Below are positions 18,586-28,259 of a stretch of 64,000 nt of DNA, in pieces. The stretch is from Burkholderiales bacterium (GTDB taxonomy: Bacteria > Pseudomonadota > Gammaproteobacteria > Burkholderiales > Burkholderiaceae). The position numbers and the translations under genes were made by a program. The stretch is taken from positions 62,001 through 126,000 of the forward strand of contig JAMFSK010000028.1 of NCBI GenBank assembly GCA_026225235.1. The letters run 5' to 3'. Under the pieces are notes generated by a model. That model was not told the DNA's origin. It did not search any database and saw nothing but the letters and a program-made list of their open reading frames with translations. Each line of letters starts with the position of its first letter. Position 1 is the stretch's first letter.

Positions 18586-19358
18586 AGCCATTCCTTGAGC
18601 CAGCCGAGTCCTTCCGACGTGTTGCCACGCGGAACGTATTCGCATCCGATCCAGCCTTCGTAACCGAGCGTATCGATCAGCTTGAGCAGGTACGGGTAAT
18701 TGACTTCGCCTTCGTCGGGTTCGTGCCGGTCAGGCACGCTCGCAATCTGAATATGGCCGACGTTGGGCATCGTTTGTTTGAGCTTCATCGCGAGGTCACC
18801 CTCGACGATTTGGCAGTGATACAGATCGAACTGGACCTTGAGGTTCGCGGCGCCGACTTCGCGGCAGATCGCGTGCGCCTCGTCCTGCCGGTTCAGAAAA
18901 TAACCTGGCATATTGCGGGTGTTGATCGGCTCGATCACGATCGTGAGCCCGTGCGCCACGGCTTCTTTTGCAGCAAACGCAAGGTTGCGAATATAGACTG
19001 CTCGAAACGCCGCGCGATCGTCGCCTGCGCCGATGTTGCCCGCCATCAAGTGGATCCGGTCGTTGCCTAGCACCTGCGCATAGGCGATTGCCGTGGCAAC
19101 GCTGCGCTTGAACTCGTCTTCGCGCCCGGGGAGCGCCGCAAGCCCGCGTTCGCCCTTGGCCCAGTCGCCGGGCGGCCCATTGAACAACACCTGCTGAAGG
19201 CCGTGTTCGCGCAAGCGCGCAGCGAGCACTTCCGCTTCGAACTCATACGGAAACAGATATTCGACACCCTTGAAACCGTCTCGCGCGGCTGCGCCGAAGC
19301 GGTCGAGAAACGCATGCTCCTGGTACATCATCGAAAGATTGGCGGCAAATCGTGGCAT
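18582..19358 (-). CDS. otnI: 2-oxo-tetronate isomerase (hydroxypyruvate isomerase family)
   Basis: 258-residue TIM-barrel sugar isomerase of the Hyi/xylose-isomerase-like fold. The metal-site glutamates appear in VIEPINTR (about residue 143) and GCEYVPRG near the C terminus, and QFDLYHCQ carries further ligands. With OtnK and OtnC beside it the expected reaction is 2-oxo-tetronate to 3-oxo-tetronate. Without that context it would be annotated as hydroxypyruvate isomerase. It lies 45 bp after otnC on the same strand and should share its transcript. Confidence 0.88.
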   Translation of the reverse strand: MPRFAANLSMMYQEHAFLDRFGAAARDGFKGVEYLFPYEFEAEVLAARLREHGLQQVLFNGPPGDWAKGERGLAALPGREDEFKRSVATAIAYAQVLGNDRIHLMAGNIGAGDDRAAFRAVYIRNLAFAAKEAVAHGLTIVIEPINTRNMPGYFLNRQDEAHAICREVGAANLKVQFDLYHCQIVEGDLAMKLKQTMPNVGHIQIASVPDRHEPDEGEVNYPYLLKLIDTLGYEGWIGCEYVPRGNTSEGLGWLKEWL

Positions 19359-19403
19359 GAAGGCGTCAACGGCAAAAAGTGAAAGAGAGCGAAGGCGCCA
19401 GGC

Positions 19404-20066
19404 TCACCAGCGCGCTCCGAATACGGTGCGAAGTTCGTCGATCTGCGCGTCGCTTAATGGCTCAGGGCGAGGATTTGTCATCAGCCAGAGCTGAGCGGTT
19501 TCCTCGAACTCTTCGATGGCCCAGGCTGCTTGCGAGACGCTGGCGCCCCACATGACCGGGCCGAGCCGTTCAAGCAACACACCACGCACCTCGCCCGCCA
19601 AGGCCTTGACGCGCTCGGCCACCGACGGATCACCGGGACGGCAGTACGGAATCAGCGGGATATGCCCGACTTTCATCACGTAGTACGGCGAGATCGGCGG
19701 TAGCACATCGTCTTCGCGCCAGACACCCGCCAGGGTCAGCGCGACGAGGTGAGTCGAATGCGTATGCACGACGCCATGCATTGAGGGGTGATGGTCATAG
19801 ACGGCCCGGTGCAGCGCGAGCGTTTTCGAAGGCTTTTCGCCGCTGACCCACTGCCCGGCGAGATCGACCTTGGCGATGGCGGTCGGATCGAGATGACCGA
19901 GGCAGGCGTCGGTCGGCGTAATCAGCCAGCCGTCTTCGAGACGGGCGCTGATGTTGCCGGCCGAGCCGACGGTATAGCGGCGCCGGTAGAGATCGGCACC
20001 GGTCTGCGCGATTTCTTCGCGCAGTGCGTTCTCGGCCGCCCTGCGCGGCGACAGGCGCGCGCTCAT
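19404..20066 (-). CDS. otnC: 3-oxo-tetronate 4-phosphate decarboxylase (class II aldolase family)
   Basis: 220-residue class II aldolase/adducin-fold enzyme. The GSAGNIS phosphate-binding motif and the zinc site HTHSTH (about residues 100-105) are present, with a further acidic residue in GEKPSK. In the tetronate pathway this enzyme converts 3-oxo-tetronate 4-phosphate to dihydroxyacetone phosphate and CO2. The start overlaps the end of otnK by 4 nt (ATGA), so the two are translationally coupled. Confidence 0.9.
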   Translation of the reverse strand: MSARLSPRRAAENALREEIAQTGADLYRRRYTVGSAGNISARLEDGWLITPTDACLGHLDPTAIAKVDLAGQWVSGEKPSKTLALHRAVYDHHPSMHGVVHTHSTHLVALTLAGVWREDDVLPPISPYYVMKVGHIPLIPYCRPGDPSVAERVKALAGEVRGVLLERLGPVMWGASVSQAAWAIEEFEETAQLWLMTNPRPEPLSDAQIDELRTVFGARW

Positions 20067-21358
20067 GAGCGCGCCTCCTCGAGCACCGCGAGCGCCTTGC
20101 TGAAGAAATCCGTCGCGCCGAAATTACCCGACTTCAACGCCAGCGCAAGCGGCTCGCTGCCGAGCGACGCAGTCCAGGGCACGCCAGGATCGATCTGAGG
20201 GCCGATCTGCAAGGCGCCGACATCGAGTGCCTGGACGACGGCGCCCGATGTCTCACCACCGGCCACCACGAAGCGGCGCACGCCTTCATCGCGCAACCGT
20301 AAAGCGAGTGAGGCAAGCGCATCTTCGACGAGGGCGCCGGAGGCCGCGGTGCCGAGCTTGTTCTGGATGGCGACGACTTCATCGGGGCTGCTGGTCGCGT
20401 AGATCAGCACGGGTTCGTGAGCCAGATGTTGCGAGGCGAAGGCCAGTGCCTCGTCCACCACAGCTTGACCCGAGGCCAGCGCGAGCGGGTCGATCCTGAA
20501 TGCGGGACGTCCGGCGTCGCGCCAGTGCGCCACTTGCGCGTTGGTCGCCCGTGAGCAACTGCCGGACAGGACGACCGACATCCCGTCGATCACGGGCAGC
20601 GCCTCGGCATGGGCAGCCTCAGGCAGCAAGCCTGCCCGTGCGAAATTGCGCGGCAGGCCAATGGCGAGGCCGGAGCCACCGGTGAGCAGCAGGTCGTCCG
20701 CGCAGGCTGTGCCGAGCGCATAGAGGTCGTCGTCAGAGATGGCATCGGCGATCGCCAGCCCCACCTTCTGTCCGATCAGTGCCGACCGTGCCTTCGCGAT
20801 CGCCTCAGGGCCTTTTTGGACCGTGTCGTAGCGCAGCAGGCCGACCCGCGTGCGAGTCTGCTTCTGTAACACACGGACGAGGTTGGCATCGGTCATCGGC
20901 GTGAGGGGATGGTTTTGCATGCCCGATTCGTTGAGCAGCAGGTCGCCCACAAACAGGTTTCCGCGGTACACCGTGCGGCCGGCCTCCGGGAAGGCGGGGC
21001 AGGCAATCGCAAAGTCGGTGCCGAGCGCGGCCATCAGCGCCTCGGCAACCGGCCCGATATTGCCGTCGTCGGTGGAGTCAAATGTCGAGCAGTATTTGAA
21101 GTAAAACTGCCGGCATCCCCTTGCGCGCAGCCATTCAAGCGCCGCGAGCGATTCGGCGACCGCGAGTTCGCGGGGCGCCGTGCGCGATTTCAGGGCGACT
21201 ACGATGGCCTGGACGGGCGCGTCGAGCGGCCCTCGGGGAACGCCGATCGTCTGCACGGTTCGCATACCGCCGCGGACCAGCATATTGGCAAGATCGGTGG
21301 CGCCAGTGAAATCGTCGGCAATACAGCCAAGCAGGGCGGAAGCAGACGTCATCGTCAT
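20063..21358 (-). CDS. otnK: 3-oxo-tetronate kinase (DUF1537 family)
   Basis: 431-residue four-carbon acid sugar kinase. The N-terminal domain begins with the family motif IADDFTGATDLA, and the C-terminal nucleotide domain has VVAGGETSGAVV. DUF1537 kinases phosphorylate 3-oxo-tetronate at C4 in L-threonate and D-erythronate breakdown. First gene of otnK-otnC-otnI. Starts at 21358 or 21352 (both ATG) are equally possible because no clear ribosome site is visible; the upstream frame to 21433 overlaps the promoter and was rejected. Confidence 0.92.
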   Translation of the reverse strand: MTMTSASALLGCIADDFTGATDLANMLVRGGMRTVQTIGVPRGPLDAPVQAIVVALKSRTAPRELAVAESLAALEWLRARGCRQFYFKYCSTFDSTDDGNIGPVAEALMAALGTDFAIACPAFPEAGRTVYRGNLFVGDLLLNESGMQNHPLTPMTDANLVRVLQKQTRTRVGLLRYDTVQKGPEAIAKARSALIGQKVGLAIADAISDDDLYALGTACADDLLLTGGSGLAIGLPRNFARAGLLPEAAHAEALPVIDGMSVVLSGSCSRATNAQVAHWRDAGRPAFRIDPLALASGQAVVDEALAFASQHLAHEPVLIYATSSPDEVVAIQNKLGTAASGALVEDALASLALRLRDEGVRRFVVAGGETSGAVVQALDVGALQIGPQIDPGVPWTASLGSEPLALALKSGNFGATDFFSKALAVLEEARS

Positions 21359-21433
21359 GAACTGGGTTCGGGCCGGATGTCTCGATCCGGCGATTACCAT
21401 GCTTTTTCGTCGGGTGAGCGAGAGAGATGGCAA

Positions 21434-21456
21434 AGTTGTATGATGATCTTATATCG
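21434..21456 (-). promoter_or_regulatory. otnK promoter and candidate GntR operator
   Basis: On the minus strand TTGCTA (21474-21469), a 17-bp spacer and TAAGAT (21451-21446) form a plausible sigma-70 promoter for otnK. The 23-bp sequence covering the -10 and expected start site matches the gntR upstream sequence (10245-10267) at 16 of 23 positions. Binding there would block transcription, as expected of a GntR repressor released by its inducer. Confidence 0.5.
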
Positions 21457-21575
21457 TGTTGGCGAAGGTAGCAACAGCCGCTCGCAAACACGGTAGCAAG
21501 TTTCATCTGATCAAGCCGGCGTGCCGGTCTCTGCCCGTTTGTCTCCTCCAGGCGTCCCGATGGGACTGCCTTTTC

Positions 21576-21602
21576 ATGTGCACGCGAGTGCACATTTTTT
21601 TG
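21576..21602 (+). terminator. Orphan intrinsic terminator with GCGA loop
   Basis: ATGTGCAC-GCGA-GTGCACAT followed by T7 is a textbook intrinsic terminator on the plus strand: perfect 8-bp stem, GNRA-type loop, uninterrupted T tract. It lies between the divergent otnK and chemosensory operons, with no plus-strand gene in front of it. It must therefore end either a short non-coding RNA or an attenuated leader of the chemosensory operon. Confidence 0.65.
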
Positions 21603-21682
21603 CCTGTCTATCAAGTTCCCTGTAAGCCCGCCGAAAACGTGTTTGTAGCGTCTGAAACATTGTTAACACGTTAAAGCGGCTT

Positions 21683-22855
21683 ATGAACCTCGCCCGATCG
21701 CTTCAGAAAAGCCCCAGTAAGACCCGCACGCAGTGGTATGGCTTGTCGCTGGGCGTTGCCGGCGCGATCGGCATGTGGGGAGCCGGGGATTGGCACTGGT
21801 CGATCAGCAGCGCGCTTGCCGCAGCGGCACTGGTCGCGGCCGGCGCGGTGACCGACCGTTCGCGCGTGCGTCGCCGAACGATCGGCGACGATGAGCTCGA
21901 CACCTTCGTTGCGAGTACCGAGCAGTTCGGCCGCGACGTGTTGCCAGTCTGGAGCGCCCATATCGAAAGTTCGCGGGCCCAGATGGAAGTGGCCGTCGCC
22001 GCATTGACGCAGCGTTTTGCGAGCATTGTCGACCGGCTCGACCAGGCTTTGAAGTCCTCTGTGCATGGCACGGATCAGGGTCTCGCAAATGTATTCGAGG
22101 AAAGTACACGCGAATTGCGCGGTGTACTGGACTCCCTCAGCGAAGCGATGGCCAGCAATCGCGCGATGACCCAGGAAGTCCAGAGCCTCAGCCGCTTTAT
22201 CGACGAGTTGCAGTCGATGGCAGCCGAAGTCGCGAATATTGCGGCACAGACTAACTTGCTCGCGATCAACGCGGCGATCGAAGCCGCCCATGCGGGCGAG
22301 GGCGGACGCAGCTTCGGCGTGCTCGCCCAGGAAGTCCGCAAGTTGTCCGCGATGTCGGGCGAGACCGGCACGCGCATGGCCCAGAAAGTCGAAACTATCA
22401 GCGCTGCGATCGAGGCGGCCAGGCAGGCGGCCGATGCGTCGGCGCGTCGCGAAGAAAGCTCGGCGGTCGCTTCCGAAGCGGCCATCACGGGCGTGCTCGA
22501 AACTTTCCGCAAGGTCACGCATGAACTCGAGACCTCGGCCAGCGTGCTCAAGCAGGAGAGCATCGGCATTCAGGCGGAAATTGTCGACGCCCTGATTCAA
22601 CTGCAATTCCAGGACCGCGTGAGTCAACGCATGACCCACGTGCGCCACAACATCGAGCGGTTGCCTGAACTGCTCGCCGACAGCCGCCAGCAGTTCGTGG
22701 CGTCCGGTGACCTGGTGCCCGTCGATACGGCCGCCCTCCTCGCGGAACTGCATAGCAGCTACGCCATGGACGACGAACGCGCAACGCACGGCACGGGGGC
22801 TGCGGCGAAGCCGGCGACACGCATGAGCGCGGTGGAAGAAGTCACGTTTTTTTGA
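21683..22855 (+). CDS. Membrane-anchored methyl-accepting-type signalling protein without sensor domain
   Basis: 390 residues. Two hydrophobic segments near the N terminus (about 17-37 and 42-58) are separated by only a few residues, so there is no periplasmic sensor domain. The cytoplasmic part has the chemoreceptor hairpin motif [20 protein letters not shown] (about 189-208) but is shorter than normal receptors. First gene of the chemosensory operon, 33 bp before cheY. It may sense a membrane or cytoplasmic cue, or integrate signals for CheA. Confidence 0.88.
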   Translation: MNLARSLQKSPSKTRTQWYGLSLGVAGAIGMWGAGDWHWSISSALAAAALVAAGAVTDRSRVRRRTIGDDELDTFVASTEQFGRDVLPVWSAHIESSRAQMEVAVAALTQRFASIVDRLDQALKSSVHGTDQGLANVFEESTRELRGVLDSLSEAMASNRAMTQEVQSLSRFIDELQSMAAEVANIAAQTNLLAINAAIEAAHAGEGGRSFGVLAQEVRKLSAMSGETGTRMAQKVETISAAIEAARQAADASARREESSAVASEAAITGVLETFRKVTHELETSASVLKQESIGIQAEIVDALIQLQFQDRVSQRMTHVRHNIERLPELLADSRQQFVASGDLVPVDTAALLAELHSSYAMDDERATHGTGAAAKPATRMSAVEEVTFF

Positions 22856-22888
22856 GCAAGACTCGACTACGAGTAACGGGGTAACAGC

Positions 22889-23257
22889 ATGGCCAAGACC
22901 ATCATGATCGTCGACGATTCCGCTTCCCTGCGCCAGGTTGTCAGCATTTCGCTGCGTGGCGCGGGTTACGACGTGATCGAAGGCTGCGACGGCGTCGACG
23001 CGTTGAAGAAGCTCACAGGCCAGAAGGTTCATCTGATCATCAGCGACGTCAATATGCCGAATATGGATGGCATCGCGCTCGTCAAAGCCGTCAAGGAACT
23101 CCCGGCCTACAAGTTCACGCCGATCGTCATGCTGACCACAGAGTCGCAGGACGAAAAGAAGCGCCAGGGCCAGGCCGCAGGCGCAAAGGCGTGGATGCTC
23201 AAGCCGTTCAACCCGCCGCAACTGTTGTCGGTGGTACAGAAGCTGGTGATGCCCTGA
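22889..23257 (+). CDS. cheY: CheY-type single-domain response regulator
   Basis: 122-residue receiver domain with the acidic pair at Asp9-Asp10 (MIVDDS), phospho-acceptor Asp53 (IISDVNMP) and Lys in MLKPF. It is the expected phosphorylation target of the CheA encoded downstream. The symbol denotes type; whether it contacts the flagellar motor or another output is not known. Confidence 0.93.
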   Translation: MAKTIMIVDDSASLRQVVSISLRGAGYDVIEGCDGVDALKKLTGQKVHLIISDVNMPNMDGIALVKAVKELPAYKFTPIVMLTTESQDEKKRQGQAAGAKAWMLKPFNPPQLLSVVQKLVMP

Positions 23258-23302
23258 TTGAGCGGCAGCCTGGTTTAAGACGACCTCTTGCAGGGACCTT
23301 CC

Positions 23303-23599
23303 ATGAACGACCCGACATTCGCACCGGCGCAGGTATTACGCATCGAAGGCGAGATGACCATCTATCGTGCGGTCGAGCTGTGGAGTGCGATCAGACGGAC
23401 CTTTGAAACGGGCGGCGACGTTGAACTCGATCTCTCGGAGGTCAGCGAGTTGGACAGTTCCGGCGTGCAGTTGCTGATTGCGGCGCAACAGCGCGCTCGC
23501 GCGGCCCAGCGCGAATTGCGTCTGGTCGGGCATAGCCCGGCCGTGCTCGAAGTCTTTGAAACCCTCGGCCTTGCTGCGCTTCTTGGCGCGCCCGCTTGA
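23303..23599 (+). CDS. STAS-domain protein (anti-sigma factor antagonist type)
   Basis: 98-residue STAS domain, with the conserved DLSEVSELDSSGVQLLI helix-start region (about residues 43-59) that carries the serine phosphorylated in SpoIIAA-type proteins. The ATG at 23303 was chosen over a TTG at 23288. STAS proteins inside chemosensory operons are seen in alternative chemosensory systems and may link the array to a non-motility output; no anti-sigma kinase or PP2C phosphatase is adjacent. Confidence 0.88.
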   Translation: MNDPTFAPAQVLRIEGEMTIYRAVELWSAIRRTFETGGDVELDLSEVSELDSSGVQLLIAAQQRARAAQRELRLVGHSPAVLEVFETLGLAALLGAPA

Positions 23600-23629
23600 C
23601 GGGTTTGGATCTTATTTAGGGAGAAACGC

Positions 23630-25867
23630 ATGGACCTCGACCAGGCATTGCAGACTTTCATCGTCGAGGGCAGGGAACTCCTCGCTGAGATGGAAGCTGC
23701 GCTGCTGCGCGTTTCCGAAGAGGACGACCCAGACGAAAGCATCAATGCGATCTTCCGCGCGGCACACACGATCAAAGGCTCGGCCGGATTGTTCGGTCTG
23801 GACGACGTTGTCGCGTTCACGCATGTCGCCGAGAGTCTGCTAGACCAGGTACGCGGGGGCGCCATTGCGCTCGGCGACAACCTGATCGAGTTGCTGCTCG
23901 CCTGCGGCGATCATATCGCCACCCTGATCGATGCTGTCGACTCCGGGGCAGCTCCGCTCGATACACAGGTGATTTTGGCGGGCGAGGCGCTGGTTGCCAG
24001 TCTGAACGAACACATGGCCGGTGCGATAGTCGGTGCAAATCGAGGGCAAGCACCCGTTGCAGCGTCGTGCGCCTCGTTGGCAGGAGATGTACTTGAGAGT
24101 TTCGATAGCGCCAGCTTTGGTGCCGGCGCCATGGGTTCCGATACGGGCCTTGAGGTGGGTGTCGATCACTGGCACATTTCGCTGCGCTTTGGCGAAAACG
24201 TGCTGCGAAATGGCATGGACCCATTGTCGTTTATCCGTTACCTCGCGACGCTAGGCACGATCGAGCATGTGGTCACGCTGCCCGATCGCGTCCCGGTTCT
24301 CGATGCGCTCGATGCCGAAGCCTGTTACCTTGGTTTTGAGATCGCATTCAAAAGCGACGCGGATAAAGCGACCATCGAAAACGTCTTTGAATTTGTACTC
24401 GACGACTGCCTCATTCACATCGTTCCACCGCATAGTCAGATAGCACGCTATATCGAGCTGATCGGACAACTGCCCGAAGAGCCGAGCCGGCTCGGCGAGA
24501 TTCTGGTCCGCTGCGGCAGTGTGACGCCCCGCGAGCTCGAACTCGCGCTTCAGACCCAAAGGCTGAGCGAACCACCGGATCTCGTGGGTTCGATCCTTAC
24601 CGCGGAGGGCAAAGTCGCACCTCAGGTGGTCGAGGTGGCCGCGGCGAAGCAAAAGCAGGTCAAGGAAGCCAAGGCCATTGAGAGCCAGGCAGCCCAGTCG
24701 GTTCGCGTCGATGCCGACAAGCTGGACCGGCTGATCAATCTGGTTGGAGAACTGATCACCGCCGCCGCGGGCGCGAACTTGGTTGCACGCCGCTCGCGCA
24801 ATGCCGAATTGCAGGAATTCAATTCGACGCTCGTCAATCTCGTCGAAGAAGTGCGCGACAGTGCGCTCCAGTTGCGCATGGTCAAGATCGGGGGCACCTT
24901 CGGTCGTTTCCGACGAGTGGTTCACGACGTGGCGCGCGAACTCGGCAAGGACATTGAACTTCGCACGAGTGGCGAGGAAACGGAACTCGACAAGACCGTC
25001 GTCGAACGAATCGGCGACCCATTGATGCACCTCGTGCGCAACGCGATGGATCATGGCATCGACTCTCCCGAATTGCGCGCCGAGCGCGGCAAGCCCGCGC
25101 AGGGCACGGTTGCCCTCAATGCGTACCACGACTCGGGCAGCATCGTTATCGAAGTCAGTGATGACGGTGGTGGCCTGAATCGCGACAAGATTCTCGCGAA
25201 GGCTATCGAGCGTGGCCTGGTCGAAGCGGGCAGGTCCATGAGCGACGATGAGATCCACGGCTTGATTTTCGAGCCAGGCTTCTCGACGGCGGATCAGATC
25301 ACGAACCTGTCGGGCCGCGGCGTCGGCATGGATGTCGTCAAGCGCAATATCACCGCGCTGCGCGGCAGCATTGCGATCACCAGCCAGCCGGGCCTTGGCA
25401 CGACCGTGTCGGTCCGTCTGCCCCTGACGCTGGCGATCATCAACGGCTTCCAGGTCGGTGTCGGCAAGGCGGTGTTCGTCGTGCCGCTCGACATGGTCGA
25501 CGAATGCGTGACCTTCATGGGCGAGACCGATCGCGACTACACCGATCTGCGCGGCCAGGTGCTGCCGTTTATCCGGCTGCGTGAACTGTTCGACATCTCC
25601 GCGGCGCACGAGGCGCCCGCGCCGGCGCGTCAGAACATCGTTGTCGTCAAGCACGCCGGGCAGAAGTTCGGCCTCGTGGTCGACATGTTGATGGGTGAGG
25701 CGCAAACCGTCATCAAGCCATTGTCCAGAATGTTCTCGCAGGTCAAGGGCATCAGTGGTTCAAGCATCCTCGGCAGCGGTGAAGTCGCCTTGATCCTCGA
25801 CGTACCCGTGTTATTGCAGCAAATCCAGTTGTCCACTAGCGCTTTGAGTACGGCCGAACGTCGGTGA
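23630..25867 (+). CDS. cheA: Chemotaxis-type histidine kinase CheA
   Basis: 745 residues. The N-terminal HPt domain has the phospho-histidine His46 in AAHTIKGSAG; a variable P2-like region follows (about 170-265). The dimerisation domain begins near VRVDADKLDRLINLVGEL (about 361), the ATPase domain has HLVRNAMDHGI and SDDGGG, and the C-terminal CheW-like domain ends the protein. It would autophosphorylate in response to receptor state and pass phosphate to CheY, CheB and perhaps the REC-EAL protein. A strong ribosome site (GGGAGA) precedes it. Confidence 0.96.
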   Translation: MDLDQALQTFIVEGRELLAEMEAALLRVSEEDDPDESINAIFRAAHTIKGSAGLFGLDDVVAFTHVAESLLDQVRGGAIALGDNLIELLLACGDHIATLIDAVDSGAAPLDTQVILAGEALVASLNEHMAGAIVGANRGQAPVAASCASLAGDVLESFDSASFGAGAMGSDTGLEVGVDHWHISLRFGENVLRNGMDPLSFIRYLATLGTIEHVVTLPDRVPVLDALDAEACYLGFEIAFKSDADKATIENVFEFVLDDCLIHIVPPHSQIARYIELIGQLPEEPSRLGEILVRCGSVTPRELELALQTQRLSEPPDLVGSILTAEGKVAPQVVEVAAAKQKQVKEAKAIESQAAQSVRVDADKLDRLINLVGELITAAAGANLVARRSRNAELQEFNSTLVNLVEEVRDSALQLRMVKIGGTFGRFRRVVHDVARELGKDIELRTSGEETELDKTVVERIGDPLMHLVRNAMDHGIDSPELRAERGKPAQGTVALNAYHDSGSIVIEVSDDGGGLNRDKILAKAIERGLVEAGRSMSDDEIHGLIFEPGFSTADQITNLSGRGVGMDVVKRNITALRGSIAITSQPGLGTTVSVRLPLTLAIINGFQVGVGKAVFVVPLDMVDECVTFMGETDRDYTDLRGQVLPFIRLRELFDISAAHEAPAPARQNIVVVKHAGQKFGLVVDMLMGEAQTVIKPLSRMFSQVKGISGSSILGSGEVALILDVPVLLQQIQLSTSALSTAERR

Positions 25868-25950
25868 TACCCGTCCCATGTTCGATATTTTCAACGACAC
25901 CGGCTTACGCGAATCGACGCAGCTGCCAGTCTTGACTTCTAGGAATCGCG

Positions 25951-27612
25951 ATGTTTAAAAACATGAAACTGGCGACCAAGCTCTTCGGCTCTTTTGTCGT
26001 CGTGCTGGTCCTGATGGCCGGCCTCGGTGGCTATGCCATTTCACAACTCGGCACCGTCAATGGTGCGGCGTCCGAACTCGCGAACGACTGGCTGCCAAGC
26101 GTGGCGAGTATCGTCGAAGCGAAGTCGACGATCCACCATCTGCGTGTGCTCGAATATGAACGCATGGCCGCTACCGAGCCGGCCGATCTGGCTCGCGTCG
26201 AGAAGGACCTTGAGCAGGGGATGGTGGATCTGCGCGAGTCGGAGGAGAAGTTCGCAAGCCTGCTGAGTTCGGATCAGGAGAAGCAAAGCTTCGAGGCTTA
26301 CAAGGTCGAGCGCGATGCCTTCATTGCCGATCACAAGAAGTTCCTTGAGTTGGTGGATGCCGGCAAGAATGCCGACGCGCTCACGCTGCTCAACGGCGAA
26401 TCGCTGCAGCGCTATGAAGCCCTGCGTAGCCTGACGAAGAAGATCGGCAATACCGAAATCGAGGGAGGCGCCAAGGCGTCCGCCGAGGCCGCACTGGTCT
26501 ATGAGGCCGCACGCCGCTGGACCATGGTTGCAATCGCGGTCTGCACGGTGCTCGCCTTGCTGATGGCCTTCGCCATCACGCGGGGTATAACCGGTCCCCT
26601 GCGGCGTGCCCTGGATATCGCACGGCGCTTGTCCACCGGCGACCTGACGATGGAAATCGAAGTCGATAGCAAGGACGAGACGGGCCAACTGCTGCAGGCT
26701 ATGCGCGATATGGTCAACAAGCTCTCGCAGGTCGTTACCGATGTGCAGGGCGGGGCAGAAGCCCTCGCGGGCGCTTCGGAAGAAGTCAGTGCGACGGCGC
26801 AGTCGCTCTCGCAGGCATCGAGCGAGCAAGCGGCCAGCGTAGAAGAAACGAGTGCATCGATGGAACAGATGACCGCTTCCATTGCACAGAACACCGAAAA
26901 CGCGCGGATGACCGATGGCATGGCGACCAAGGCCGCCACCGAGGCCGCTGAAGGCGGCGACGCCGTCAAGGCGACGGTCCTGGCGATGACGCAGATCGCC
27001 CAGAAGATCGGCATCATCGACGACATCGCTTACCAGACCAACCTGCTCGCGCTGAATGCGGCCATCGAAGCCGCTCGCGCTGGCGAACACGGCAAGGGCT
27101 TCGCGGTCGTGGCAGCCGAAGTGCGCAAGCTGGCCGAGCGCAGTCAGGTCGCTGCGCAGGAGATCAGCACGGTGGCAAGCTCGAGCGTGCAGCTCGCCGA
27201 AAAGGCCGGCATGTTGCTCGATGCAATCGTGCCGAACATCCGCAAGACTTCCGATCTGGTCCAGGAGATCACGGCGGCGTCCGAGGAACAATCGTCCGGC
27301 GTGGCCCAGATCAATGCAGCCGTGATGCAACTGAGCCAGACCACGCAGCAGAACGCATCGAGCTCCGAAGAGCTCGCGGCGACCGCCGAGGAGATGAGCG
27401 GCCAGGCTGAGCAACTGCAAAGCACCATGGGCTTCTTCAAGGTCAGCGACAACCCGGTGGTGCATAACCGCGTCAAACCGCAAGGCAAGGCGGCCGCGCC
27501 GAAGCGTCCGGCCGGCGGGGCACGTCGCGCAGCGGTCAGCCCGGGCTTCGCGGGCAGCATGGCCCTCGCCGGCAACGAAGCGCCAGACGAATCGCTGTTC
27601 ACCCGCTTCTGA
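25951..27612 (+). CDS. Methyl-accepting chemotaxis protein
   Basis: 553-residue receptor: N-terminal membrane helix (about 10-30), periplasmic four-helix-bundle sensor domain (about 31-185), second membrane helix (about 191-210), HAMP domain (about 211-265) and cytoplasmic signalling domain with [20 protein letters not shown] (about 351-370). The C terminus ends ESLFTRF and lacks the NWETF-type CheR tether. The ligand is unknown. cheW follows after 10 nt. Confidence 0.94.
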   Translation: MFKNMKLATKLFGSFVVVLVLMAGLGGYAISQLGTVNGAASELANDWLPSVASIVEAKSTIHHLRVLEYERMAATEPADLARVEKDLEQGMVDLRESEEKFASLLSSDQEKQSFEAYKVERDAFIADHKKFLELVDAGKNADALTLLNGESLQRYEALRSLTKKIGNTEIEGGAKASAEAALVYEAARRWTMVAIAVCTVLALLMAFAITRGITGPLRRALDIARRLSTGDLTMEIEVDSKDETGQLLQAMRDMVNKLSQVVTDVQGGAEALAGASEEVSATAQSLSQASSEQAASVEETSASMEQMTASIAQNTENARMTDGMATKAATEAAEGGDAVKATVLAMTQIAQKIGIIDDIAYQTNLLALNAAIEAARAGEHGKGFAVVAAEVRKLAERSQVAAQEISTVASSSVQLAEKAGMLLDAIVPNIRKTSDLVQEITAASEEQSSGVAQINAAVMQLSQTTQQNASSSEELAATAEEMSGQAEQLQSTMGFFKVSDNPVVHNRVKPQGKAAAPKRPAGGARRAAVSPGFAGSMALAGNEAPDESLFTRF

Positions 27613-27622
27613 GGAGCCTGCC

Positions 27623-28189
27623 ATGAACGCAGTGGTCCAGATGCCTTTGGGAGGCGGTCGGGCGATGTCTCAGCCGGCGGTGCTCGCCGCGCAGCATGTC
27701 GAACCGACTCAGTTTCTGACTTTCATGCTCGGCGGTGAGGTCTTTGCGATTGGGATTCTCGCGATCAAGGAGATTATTGAACACCGCAGCCCGACAGAAG
27801 TGCCGATGATGCCGACCTGCGTGCGCGGGGTGATCAATCTGCGTGGCGCGGTGGTGCCCGTGATGGATCTGCTGGCGCGCTTCAACAAGCCGTCGAGCCC
27901 GATCACCAAGCGCAGTTGCATTGTGATTGTCGAAATGGCTCTTGGTGACGAGCGTCACGTGATTGGCGTGGCAGTCGATGCGGTCAACGAGGTGCTGGAG
28001 ATCGCGGCGGCGGATATCGAACCTGCGCCGACGTTCGGCGCCCGCATCCGTGGCGAATTTATCCAGGGAATGGGCAAGGTCCGCGGCAAGTTCGTGATCC
28101 TGCTGGATGTGAATCGTGTGCTGTCGATCGATGAGCTCGCCGACCTTGCTGCATCCGCAACCGAGGAGGCGGCGGATCAGGGGGGCTAG
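27623..28189 (+). CDS. cheW: CheW adaptor protein
   Basis: 188-residue CheW domain protein coupling receptors to CheA. The family core LTFMLGGEVFAIGILAIKEII and the NLRGAVVPVMDL motif are present. It is longer than typical CheW (about 160) owing to an N-terminal 25-residue extension. An AGGAG ribosome site lies between the MCP stop and this start. Confidence 0.94.
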   Translation: MNAVVQMPLGGGRAMSQPAVLAAQHVEPTQFLTFMLGGEVFAIGILAIKEIIEHRSPTEVPMMPTCVRGVINLRGAVVPVMDLLARFNKPSSPITKRSCIVIVEMALGDERHVIGVAVDAVNEVLEIAAADIEPAPTFGARIRGEFIQGMGKVRGKFVILLDVNRVLSIDELADLAASATEEAADQGG

Positions 28190-28259
28190 TGCCTTGCGTC
28201 GCGCACGCGCAGACGTGTGTGGCGCATGGCGGCCCGCTCGCTCCCCACTCGCTTCAGAC

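Noticed and set aside
21671..23221. 516-residue open frame on the minus strand
   Set aside because: It is wholly antisense to the receptor-like gene and cheY, is His/Arg/Ala-rich and matches no family; it arises from codon bias in GC-rich genes.
24251..25705. 484-residue open frame on the minus strand
   Set aside because: Antisense to cheA, whose domains are all intact; composition is of shadow type.
26041..27624. 527-residue open frame on the minus strand
   Set aside because: Antisense to the MCP gene; no domain is recognisable.
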